From Candidatus Aenigmatarchaeota archaeon (GTDB lineage Archaea; Aenigmatarchaeota; Aenigmatarchaeia; CG10238-14; SCSR01), in assembly GCA_016177025.1 (NCBI GenBank), contig JACOWB010000001.1, forward strand, positions 1-33,278: a DNA stretch of 33,278 nt, in the 5' to 3' direction. The translations under genes and the position numbers were made by a program. The notes under the pieces were generated by a model. It was given only the letters and a program-made list of their open reading frames with translations, did not search any database and was not told the origin of the DNA. Each line of letters opens with the position of its first letter. Position 1 is the first letter of the stretch. Positions 16,182 to 24,836 of this stretch are shown here, one piece after another.

Positions 16182-17621
16182 GTGCGCGAGAATGGATTTG
16201 TAACCTTCCAGATAGATTCTTATAATGATTTTATCACAAGAAGAATACCGAAAGTTCTAAGTGAAATCGGGATGATCAAACCCGACGTTCCAGATTTGGG
16301 GGATATAAAACTGAAGCTCGGCGATTTCAAAATAGGTGAACCGACCGTAAAGGAAGCTGATGGAAGTGTGAGACCGATTCTTCCTTCGGAGGCCAAAATA
16401 AGAAATCTTACTTATTCTGCACCAATGTACGTTGAGATAACGCCTGTGATAAACAAGCAGGAGGGTGAACCTGTAATTGTGAACTTTGGGGACATGCCTG
16501 TGATGGTCAAATCGAAGATATGTCCTCTTTCGCAGATGTCAAAGGATGAACTGATTGAAGCTGGCGAGGATCCTGACGATCCAGGCGGATATTTCGTTGT
16601 TAACGGCACTGAAAGGTTACTGATTTTGGTTGAGGAAATTGCACCAAATAGGATAATCGCTACCAAGGCTGGATCAGGCAACATTACGGAAATTGCAAGG
16701 GTGCATTCCGAGAAGGACGGGTATGTGCAGAGGCACTTGATTGAAAGAAAAATGGACGGGACCATAACAATAAGTTTTGCGAACATAACCAGATTGCCAG
16801 TTGGTATTTTGTTGAAAGCGTTGGGATTGGAAAATGACAAGAACATTGTCACAACTGTGTCTCAAGATGAAGCGGTGCAAGAGGAATTTTACATAAACTT
16901 GTACGAGACTACTGCGGTGAATAAGGATGAAGGATTGGATGAAATAGGACAGCATCTGAAAATACCTCAGAAGGAGTATAGAGTTGAAAGGGCTGTCAAA
17001 ATTGTGGACAAGTATTTGCTGCCCCATCTTGGACAGGAAACTTCCGACAGACTTTCCAAGGCGATGTTCCTGTCGAAAGCTGTGGAGAAAGTGATAAAAC
17101 TCCATTTGGAAAAGATTGATGAGGACGATCTTGACCATTATGCGAACAAGAGGCTGAGGCTATCAGGAGACCTGCTTGAGATATTGTTGAGATCCATTCT
17201 GCTTGGCAAATGGGGATTGATAACTAGGGTTACTTATAATTACCAGAAACTTACGAAAAGAGGGAGACTGCCACCATTGCAATCAATCATCGAGTCAAAT
17301 GTGTTAAGCAACCAGCTTATCTCCGCGCTTGCAATAGGTTCATGGGTCGGCGGAAGAACTGGTGTAAGCCAGAGACTGGAGAGGGGGAGTTACATAAAAA
17401 CAATTTCGCATATGAGAAATGTTCTATCGCCATTAACATCTACTCAAGAACACTTTGAAGCACGAGAGCTTCATCCTACACATTTCGGCAAATTGTGCAC
17501 AAGCGAGACACCGGAAGGTGCCACAATCGGTCTGAGAAAATATCTTGCAATAATGACTGAAGTTACAAAAAGTCTGCAGGAAAAAGAACTGAAACCTGTG
17601 ATGGAGTTACTTAAAAAGTGA
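16182..17621 (+). CDS. rpoB2: DNA-directed RNA polymerase subunit B''
   Basis: RENGFVTFQIDSYNDFI, GGYFVVNGTERLLI, HPTHFGKLCTSETPEGATIGL; start ambiguous, homologous reading continues upstream. Confidence 0.92.
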   Translation: MRENGFVTFQIDSYNDFITRRIPKVLSEIGMIKPDVPDLGDIKLKLGDFKIGEPTVKEADGSVRPILPSEAKIRNLTYSAPMYVEITPVINKQEGEPVIVNFGDMPVMVKSKICPLSQMSKDELIEAGEDPDDPGGYFVVNGTERLLILVEEIAPNRIIATKAGSGNITEIARVHSEKDGYVQRHLIERKMDGTITISFANITRLPVGILLKALGLENDKNIVTTVSQDEAVQEEFYINLYETTAVNKDEGLDEIGQHLKIPQKEYRVERAVKIVDKYLLPHLGQETSDRLSKAMFLSKAVEKVIKLHLEKIDEDDLDHYANKRLRLSGDLLEILLRSILLGKWGLITRVTYNYQKLTKRGRLPPLQSIIESNVLSNQLISALAIGSWVGGRTGVSQRLERGSYIKTISHMRNVLSPLTSTQEHFEARELHPTHFGKLCTSETPEGATIGLRKYLAIMTEVTKSLQEKELKPVMELLKK

Positions 17622-17625
17622 TTGT

Positions 17626-19422
17626 ATGACGTCGATATTCTTTGATGGCAAATTCGTGGGGAACACATCAGAACCGCAGAGACTTGTAGATGAAATCGTA
17701 TCTAAGAGAAGGGCAGGGACAATACCGTACCAAGTCAATGTAACATACCACGAACACTTGGATGAAGTGAGAATAATTTCTGAATCTGGGAGAGTTAGAA
17801 GGCCTTTGATTATTGTGGAAAATGGCGTGCCCAAGCTTACAAATGAACACGTTGAGAAAATGAAAAAGGGCGAGTTGAAATGGGCTGATTTGGTCAAGAC
17901 AGGAATTGTTGAGTTCCTCGACAGCGAGGAAGAAGAGAATGCATATATAGCGCTGACAGAAAAAGAATTGACAGTTGAACACACTCATCTCGAATTTGAT
18001 CCGTCCGTTATTCTGGGATTGTCGGCTTCGTTCATTCCATTCCCTGAATTCAACAGAGGCGACAGAGTCAACTACGGGGCTAAAATGGTCGGCCAATCAA
18101 TCGGAGTTTTTGCAACAAATTATCTTCTGAGGACAGATACAAAATCAAACGTTATGGTATATCCGAACAAGCCACTTGTGAAGACGCATGCCTATTCCAT
18201 AGTCCCGTATGATAAACATCCGAATGGAAACAATGTAGTCATTGCAGTCGCGTCTTTCGATGGATATAATATGGAAGATAGCATTGTGATCAATGCTGGC
18301 TCTTTGCAGAAAGGGTTATTCTGGTCTTTCATGCACAGATCTTACGAGGCTGAGCAGAAGAGATACCTTGGAGGACAGGAAGATATTATAGACATGCCTG
18401 AAGCGGGCGTCAGAGGTTATGCGGGTGAGGATGCGTACAAACATCTGTCAGAAGATGGAATGTCATTTCCTGAAACCGATTTGGATTCGGACCAAGTTAT
18501 AATAGGTCGTGTGTCGCCGCTAAGATTCTTGGGGACAATGGACAGATTTGTCACGGGGTTGGAAAATATACGAGAAACTTCTGTCAGGCTAAGACATGGT
18601 GACAAAGGAATTGTCGACAGGGTTTTTGTAACGGACACGACGGATGGCACCAAATTGATAAAAGTTGTTGTAAGAGATTTAAAAACTCCTGAAATAGGCG
18701 ACAAACTCGCCTCAAGGCACGGACAAAAGGGTATCATAGCGTTAATTGTATCGCCTGAGGATATGCCATTTACCGAAAGCGGTGTTGTTCCGGACATAAT
18801 TTTCAATCCGCATGGCATCCCATCAAGAATGACTATCGGCCAGATGCTTGAGATTATAGGGGGAAAAGTCGCCGCCATTACAGGAAGGCCTGTTCTGGCT
18901 CCTGCTTTCAGTCCGACACCAGAAAAGGAGTTGCGTGAGACTCTTGTCAATAACGGCTTTAGAAATGACGGGAAGGAGATCATGTACGACGGCAGGACTG
19001 GAAGGAGATTTGAAAGTCAGATTTTCATCGGTTCGGCATTTTATCAGAAACTTGACCACCTTGTGTCAAACAAAATACATGCCAGATCTCGCGGGCCTGT
19101 AACTTTGCTGACAAAACAACCGACAGAAGGCAGAAGTAAAGAAGGCGGTTTAAGACTTGGTGAAATGGAGAAGGATTGCCTGATAGCGCATGGCGCGTCT
19201 CTGGTATTGAAGGAGAGGTTTGATTCTGACAAGACCACGGTTTTGGTGTGCTCCGTATGCGGGCTAGTTGCTGTTCAGGATAAAATTAAAAACAAAAGGG
19301 TCTGCCCGATTGACGGCGAAGTAAAGATAAACGAAGTCCAGATAAGCTATGCATTCAAACTGATGCTTGACGAGCTGAAGAGCATGCTCATTTATCCGAA
19401 AGTTGTGGTGGGTGAAGAATGA
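17626..19422 (+). CDS. rpoB1: DNA-directed RNA polymerase subunit B'
   Basis: GYNMEDSIVINAGSLQKGLF, KLASRHGQKGIIALI, PHGIPSRMTIGQMLE. Confidence 0.95.
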   Translation: MTSIFFDGKFVGNTSEPQRLVDEIVSKRRAGTIPYQVNVTYHEHLDEVRIISESGRVRRPLIIVENGVPKLTNEHVEKMKKGELKWADLVKTGIVEFLDSEEEENAYIALTEKELTVEHTHLEFDPSVILGLSASFIPFPEFNRGDRVNYGAKMVGQSIGVFATNYLLRTDTKSNVMVYPNKPLVKTHAYSIVPYDKHPNGNNVVIAVASFDGYNMEDSIVINAGSLQKGLFWSFMHRSYEAEQKRYLGGQEDIIDMPEAGVRGYAGEDAYKHLSEDGMSFPETDLDSDQVIIGRVSPLRFLGTMDRFVTGLENIRETSVRLRHGDKGIVDRVFVTDTTDGTKLIKVVVRDLKTPEIGDKLASRHGQKGIIALIVSPEDMPFTESGVVPDIIFNPHGIPSRMTIGQMLEIIGGKVAAITGRPVLAPAFSPTPEKELRETLVNNGFRNDGKEIMYDGRTGRRFESQIFIGSAFYQKLDHLVSNKIHARSRGPVTLLTKQPTEGRSKEGGLRLGEMEKDCLIAHGASLVLKERFDSDKTTVLVCSVCGLVAVQDKIKNKRVCPIDGEVKINEVQISYAFKLMLDELKSMLIYPKVVVGEE

Positions 19423-21902
19423 AAGTAGAAAGAATAGAATTTGGAATAGTTTCGCCTGAGATGGTAAAAGGAATGTCGGCTGCCAAAATTACAAAGACCG
19501 AACTCTACGACCAAGAGGGATATCCGATCGAAGGCGGACTTATGGATCCGAGGCTCGGTGTCATAGATCCTGGAGTAAGATGCAGAACATGTGGCGGTAA
19601 CATGGGTGAATGTTTTGGACATTTCGGTTTCTTGGAACTAACAAGACCGGTAACACATGTTCACTATTCAAAAATCGTGTTCGCGCTTTTGAAGGTGTTC
19701 TGCAGGAAATGCAGCAGGATTTTGGTTGACCCGAGGGACATGGAAAAAGTGAAGGGCAGAAAACTGAGCTTCAAAGAGTTCGTGACCCTGTCCAAGAAAA
19801 AGTGTCCGTACTGCAATACTGAACAGAAAAAACTGAAGATGATAAAACCGTACACATTCATTGAAGGCGCAGATACATTGAATGCAGCCGTAGTAAGGGA
19901 AAGATTGGAGAAGATAACTGAAGAAGACCTGACCCTTATCGGTATAAAAGCAAGACCTGAATGGCTTGTTTTGACATTGCTTCCTATACCGCCGGTAACT
20001 GTTAGACCGTCGATAACATTGGAGACAGGTGAAAGAAGTGAAGACGATCTTACGCACAAGCTTGTCGACATAGTTAGAATCAATGACAGGTTGAAAGAAA
20101 ACATAGATCTTGGCGCTCCAGATTTTATCATAGAGGACCTCTGGGAATTGTTGCAATATCACATATCGACTTATTTTGACAACGAGCTTTCTGGCGTCCC
20201 CCCTGCAAGACACAGATCGGGAAGAGTGCTGAAAACATTGTCACAAAGACTGAAAACCAAAGAAGGCAGGTTCAGAGGCAACTTGGCGGGAAAGAGGGTA
20301 AACTTTTCAGCGAGAACTGTCATATCCCCAGATCCAAAGATTGATTTGGATGAGGTTGGCGTACCTAAAGTGATTGCGAAGGAATTGACAGTGCCGGTCA
20401 GAGTCAACGAAACAAACATAGAAAATGTGAAGAAACTTGTTTTAAACGGTTCTGAAAATTGGCCCGGTGCAAACTACGTCATAAGACCTGATGGGAGAAG
20501 GAAGAAGATAACCGACATGAACAAGGAAGAAATATCCAATGAGCTAACACCGGGATATGTTGTGGAAAGGCATCTGCAGGACAATGACATTGTACTTTTC
20601 AACAGGCAACCAAGTCTTCATAGAATGAGCCTTATGGGACATAGGGTGAGGGTTATGCCTTTCAAGACATTCAGGATGAACCTAAGTGTCACAACGCCGT
20701 ATAATGCAGATTTTGATGGAGACGAGATGAACCTTCATGTACCGCAGACCGAGGAAGCGAAAGTCGAGGCTGAAAATTTGATGATGGTGCCCAAACATAT
20801 TAGAAGTCCCAGATTCTCTGGCCCTATCATTGGAGTTATACGCGATCATATAACAGGTTTGTATCTTTTGACGAAGGATGATGTAAAACTATCGAGGAAG
20901 GAATTCACTCAGATCATAAGATCGATTGATACAACAATAGAAATGCCTGATAAAGAGACTTTGACCGGGAAAGAGTTGTTCAGCCTGTTTCTGCCAAAAG
21001 ATCTTTCGCTAGAATTCAAATCAAACTCCGGCGAGCTGGTTGTAATAGAAAATGGTAAGCTGGTCAAAGGTGTGGTTGACAAAGTTGCAATGGGTGCGGA
21101 AAGTGGCAAGCTTATAGACAAGATAGAAAAATTGTACGGAAGCGAAGTCGCAAAGAAATTTATTTATAATTCTGCTAGGCTTGCAATAGAGTTTCTGATG
21201 AAAGGCGGTTTTTCGATAAGCATATCTGACCAGGATCTGCCGGACGCTGCAAGAAAGGAGATAGCTGAAATAATAGAAAAAATTAGGAAGGATGTTGATG
21301 ATATAAATAGACAATATGAAAAAGGGGAACTGAAACTTCTGGTTGGCAGGTCGCCGAAAGAAAGTTTGAATCATATGATAAAAACTGTCCTAAGAAATGG
21401 ATTGAATGATGTACAGAAAGTTCTGGAGAGGCATATAAAAGACAATCCGACGTTGGCTATGGTTAAAAGCGGTGCAAGAGGATCTTTGGTCAATATGGTG
21501 CAGACTGCTGCTATGGTAGGACAAGAGATGGTGATGGGTGAAAGGATTGAAAGGGGATACTACCAAAGAACATTCCCTCATTTCAAGAAAGGAACTGTCA
21601 GTCTGGAAGCAACGGGGTTTGTAAGCAGAGGATTTAAAGACGGTGTGACGCCGTTTGAATTTTTCTTCGATGCGATAAATAGCAGAGAATCTCTGATGGA
21701 TAAATCGCTGAAAACAAGGCATAGCGGATATATGGAAAGAAGACTTGTTGGCGCATTGCAGGACTTGAAAGTTGAGTATGATGGTACTGTGAGGGATAGT
21801 GCAAACAGAATAATAGAGTTTTCTCCTGGTGAAGACGGTTTGGATCCGTCAAAAATCGAAAAAGTTGGTGTAGATGTCAGAACAATCGCAAAAAGAATTT
21901 GA
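19419..21902 (+). CDS. rpoA1: DNA-directed RNA polymerase subunit A'
   Basis: Active site NADFDGDEMNLHVPQ; NLAGKRVNFSARTVISPDP. Confidence 0.96.
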   Translation: MKVERIEFGIVSPEMVKGMSAAKITKTELYDQEGYPIEGGLMDPRLGVIDPGVRCRTCGGNMGECFGHFGFLELTRPVTHVHYSKIVFALLKVFCRKCSRILVDPRDMEKVKGRKLSFKEFVTLSKKKCPYCNTEQKKLKMIKPYTFIEGADTLNAAVVRERLEKITEEDLTLIGIKARPEWLVLTLLPIPPVTVRPSITLETGERSEDDLTHKLVDIVRINDRLKENIDLGAPDFIIEDLWELLQYHISTYFDNELSGVPPARHRSGRVLKTLSQRLKTKEGRFRGNLAGKRVNFSARTVISPDPKIDLDEVGVPKVIAKELTVPVRVNETNIENVKKLVLNGSENWPGANYVIRPDGRRKKITDMNKEEISNELTPGYVVERHLQDNDIVLFNRQPSLHRMSLMGHRVRVMPFKTFRMNLSVTTPYNADFDGDEMNLHVPQTEEAKVEAENLMMVPKHIRSPRFSGPIIGVIRDHITGLYLLTKDDVKLSRKEFTQIIRSIDTTIEMPDKETLTGKELFSLFLPKDLSLEFKSNSGELVVIENGKLVKGVVDKVAMGAESGKLIDKIEKLYGSEVAKKFIYNSARLAIEFLMKGGFSISISDQDLPDAARKEIAEIIEKIRKDVDDINRQYEKGELKLLVGRSPKESLNHMIKTVLRNGLNDVQKVLERHIKDNPTLAMVKSGARGSLVNMVQTAAMVGQEMVMGERIERGYYQRTFPHFKKGTVSLEATGFVSRGFKDGVTPFEFFFDAINSRESLMDKSLKTRHSGYMERRLVGALQDLKVEYDGTVRDSANRIIEFSPGEDGLDPSKIEKVGVDVRTIAKRI

Positions 21903-22986
21903 ATTGCCAGTAAAAATAACGGAAGAGATAGAGCAGATTAGCAAAGAGCTGAGATTAAGCAAAGAAAAAAAGGAAAAATTGGTAGAAGAAGTTAGGAAAT
22001 CCTACACACGAGGTATGTTTGAACCTGGCGAGGGAATAGGCATTATTGCCGCGCAAAGCATATCCGAACCGTCTACTCAGATGACAATGCGTACTTATCA
22101 TTTTGCCGGGACTGCTGGAATAAGAGTAACATACGGCCTGCCGAGATTGATAGAAATCTTCGACGCAAAAAAAGAACCCGAAACCCCGATGATGACCATT
22201 TATCTTAAGAGAGAATTCAACAATGCATCAGAAGCTGCAAACCTTGCAGAGAATCTTGTAGAAAAGAAAGTTCTCAACATAGTAAAGAGAATTTCATTGA
22301 ATTTGAATGAAAACTCAATTGAGGTGGAAGTGCTAGACAAGAGAAAGATCGAAAGTGTTTCGAAAGTTGTAAAAGAGATGATAAAGAACTCCAACGTCAA
22401 AACAAAGGAAGACAAAGTCATGGTCGCTGTGAAAACTGAAAACGTCAAGGAATTGCAGAAAGTGAAGGAAAAAATTCTCAGCCTACAAGTCGGTGGTGTC
22501 AAGGGGGTGAAGAATGCTATAGTCAGAAAGGAGGGGGATGACTGGATAATCAATACTATCGGCACAAACCTGAGCGACGCATTGAAAATCAAAGAAGTTG
22601 ATGAGAGGAAGACGTATACAAATGACATACATGAAACGGCGAGTGTGTTCGGAGTGGAAGCCGCACGAAATGTAATTATCCGAGAAGCCATGAAGACAAT
22701 GCAGGAGCAAGCACTTGATATAGATCCGCGTTATGTCATGCTCGTAGCTGATATGATGACATTTGCAGGGGATATAAATTCTATAGGGCGATATGGTGTA
22801 GCGGGTGCAAAAACTTCGATTTTATCTAGAGCTGCCTTTGAAGAGACGATAAAACATCTTGTGCGCGCATCAATCAGAAACGAGGTCGACAACCTTCAGG
22901 GAATCTTCGAAAATGTTATGATAGGACAGGTGGTTCCAGCCGGAACAGGGATGTTCGAACTGATCGTCAAACCTGATGAAAGTTGA
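21874..22986 (+). CDS. rpoA2: DNA-directed RNA polymerase subunit A''
   Basis: PGEGIGIIAAQSISEPSTQMTMRTYHFAGTAG; overlaps end of A'. Confidence 0.95.
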   Translation: MSEQSQKEFELPVKITEEIEQISKELRLSKEKKEKLVEEVRKSYTRGMFEPGEGIGIIAAQSISEPSTQMTMRTYHFAGTAGIRVTYGLPRLIEIFDAKKEPETPMMTIYLKREFNNASEAANLAENLVEKKVLNIVKRISLNLNENSIEVEVLDKRKIESVSKVVKEMIKNSNVKTKEDKVMVAVKTENVKELQKVKEKILSLQVGGVKGVKNAIVRKEGDDWIINTIGTNLSDALKIKEVDERKTYTNDIHETASVFGVEAARNVIIREAMKTMQEQALDIDPRYVMLVADMMTFAGDINSIGRYGVAGAKTSILSRAAFEETIKHLVRASIRNEVDNLQGIFENVMIGQVVPAGTGMFELIVKPDES

Positions 22987-23042
22987 GCTGCAAAATTGTC
23001 AAGTATTTAAATCCTTTTTACGATTAACTTGAGTAGATAAAA

Positions 23043-23306
23043 ATGTCATTGACAGACGATATACAAAGCGCGATAAAATCGGACAAAGCGATAGTAGGAT
23101 ACAATGAATCAATTGATTATATAAGAACAAGTTCACCTAAAATGATAATTATGTCCAACAATCTACCTGGCAGCAGGAAGAATGAGATCGAGCATAATGC
23201 GCAAGTTTCAAAAACTGAAATTAAAATGTTTGATGGCACCAGCAGGGAATTGGGAACTGTCTCCGGTAAACCATTTCCTGTATCTACGCTTTTGATACGT
23301 GAATGA
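23043..23306 (+). CDS. rpl30e: Ribosomal protein L30e
   Basis: IVGYNESIDYIRTSSPKMIIMSNNLP; operon position between rpoA'' and nusA. Confidence 0.85.
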   Translation: MSLTDDIQSAIKSDKAIVGYNESIDYIRTSSPKMIIMSNNLPGSRKNEIEHNAQVSKTEIKMFDGTSRELGTVSGKPFPVSTLLIRE

Positions 23307-23310
23307 TAGT

Positions 23311-23733
23311 ATGCCTGTAACACTAGATACAGAAACTATAAGGCTGATTACGCTCTTCGAGAATGTCACAGGGACTGGTGTTAAGGATTGCCTTGTAGAC
23401 AGCCAGAATAATACCGCCTACTTTGTAATAGAAGAAGGCTGGCTTGGAAAGGCTATAGGGAAAAATGGATCGATTGTGAAAAGAACCGAGGGTTTGATAA
23501 AGAAAGGCGTTAAGATTTTCGAATTCTCTGGAGATTTGGAACGATTTGTGAGAAATCTCATACCTCAAGCGACCGCGACGAAATTCAGAAATGAGGATGG
23601 AAAGATAGTGGTAGATGTTTGGGTTGGAAAAAGCGACAAGGCTATTGTAATTGGAAGAGATGGGAAAAATTTAAAAGTCTTCAAAGAACTATTACAGAGA
23701 AGCCATAATGTGAATGAGGTTGTAGTTAGGTGA
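23311..23733 (+). CDS. nusA: NusA-like KH-domain protein
   Basis: Two KH motifs LGKAIGKNGSIVKR and AIVIGRDGKNLKVFK; ATG 23311 preferred over GTG 23299. Confidence 0.88.
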   Translation: MPVTLDTETIRLITLFENVTGTGVKDCLVDSQNNTAYFVIEEGWLGKAIGKNGSIVKRTEGLIKKGVKIFEFSGDLERFVRNLIPQATATKFRNEDGKIVVDVWVGKSDKAIVIGRDGKNLKVFKELLQRSHNVNEVVVR

Positions 23734-23737
23734 TATT

Positions 23738-24160
23738 GTGCCCGGAGAATTTTCAGGAAGAAAACTGCATAAGACAAGGAAGCATTTCAGATGGAAGAAG
23801 ATTGCTTATGTTAGAAAGAAGACCAAACTTTGGAAAAACGAACCTCTGGGTGGAGCACCGCAGGCGAGAGGACTGGTTATAAGTAAAAGGACTGTAGAAC
23901 AAAAGCAGCCTTCCTCGGGACTGGTTAAAGCTGTTAGGGTGCAGCTAATTAAGAACAACATCCAAGTAACAGCGTTTGTTCCGGGAAATCATTCGATTGA
24001 TCAGATAAATGAGCATGACGAAGTCACCATTGTTGGCGTTGGGGGGTCACAGGGCGGATCTGTTGGCAGCATGTGGGGACTGAAGTACAAAGTTATCGGA
24101 GTGAACGGTGTTGACCTCGGGGAAATAATGAGTGGGAAGAAGCAAAAACCTGCAAGGTGA
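23738..24160 (+). CDS. rps12: Ribosomal protein S12, GTG start
   Basis: PLGGAPQARGLV, VTAFVPGNHSIDQINEHDEVTIVGVGGSQGGSVG. Confidence 0.94.
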   Translation: MPGEFSGRKLHKTRKHFRWKKIAYVRKKTKLWKNEPLGGAPQARGLVISKRTVEQKQPSSGLVKAVRVQLIKNNIQVTAFVPGNHSIDQINEHDEVTIVGVGGSQGGSVGSMWGLKYKVIGVNGVDLGEIMSGKKQKPAR

Positions 24161-24164
24161 TTGA

Positions 24165-24764
24165 ATGGATATGAAAATTTTTGACAAATGGGATGTAAGT
24201 GGTGTGACTGTGAATGATCTCGGGTTAAGGAATTACATCACTATAACACCTTCCTTGATGCCGAAAAGTTCTGGGAGATTCTCAAAACACCAGTTCTATA
24301 AATCCAAGATGAACATTGTTGAAAGGCTGATAACAAAGATGATGGTGCCCGGGCATAAGAGCAAAAAACATTTCCTTACATCTGGAAGAGTAGTCGGGAG
24401 ATATATCACAACTTATAACATTGTAAGAACTGCTTTCGACAGGATATACGAAAAAACGAAAAAGAATCCCGTAGAGGTTCTTGTCAGAGCTCTGGAGAAT
24501 GCCGCGGTAAGAGAGGAGATCGCTGGTTATCAGGTTGGTGGGATAATTGTCAGGAGGGCTGTCATCACTTCACCTCAGAGAAGAGTGGATGCGGCATTGA
24601 GAGTCCTGGTTCAGGCCACTTATAAGAAAGCGTTCGGCAAGAAGGATACCATTGTCGATGCGCTCACGAATGAAATAATTGCAACGTATAATAATGACAA
24701 CCAGAAGAGCGATGCGATAAAAGAAAGGGAAAGATTGGAGAAGGAAGCTGAAGGCGCTCGATAA
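24165..24764 (+). CDS. rps7: Ribosomal protein S7
   Basis: NPVEVLVRALENAAVREEI, ITSPQRRVDAALRVLVQATYKKAFGKK. Confidence 0.94.
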   Translation: MDMKIFDKWDVSGVTVNDLGLRNYITITPSLMPKSSGRFSKHQFYKSKMNIVERLITKMMVPGHKSKKHFLTSGRVVGRYITTYNIVRTAFDRIYEKTKKNPVEVLVRALENAAVREEIAGYQVGGIIVRRAVITSPQRRVDAALRVLVQATYKKAFGKKDTIVDALTNEIIATYNNDNQKSDAIKERERLEKEAEGAR

Positions 24765-24836
24765 TAGTTATCCGAACCTTCTAAACTATTTTATAAATTT
24801 TGGATTACAAATCCTAATTCAAGCTAAAGGATCAAA

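Noticed and set aside
16182-19422. rpoB''/rpoB' split as gene breakage
   Set aside because: A known natural split in many euryarchaea and related lineages.
16412-22710. Many long antisense ORFs opposite the RNAP genes
   Set aside because: Shadow ORFs of conserved coding sequence with low-complexity, non-protein-like translations.
19419-22986. rpoA'/rpoA'' split as a frameshift artefact
   Set aside because: This split is normal in archaea; ORFs overlap slightly with conserved ends.
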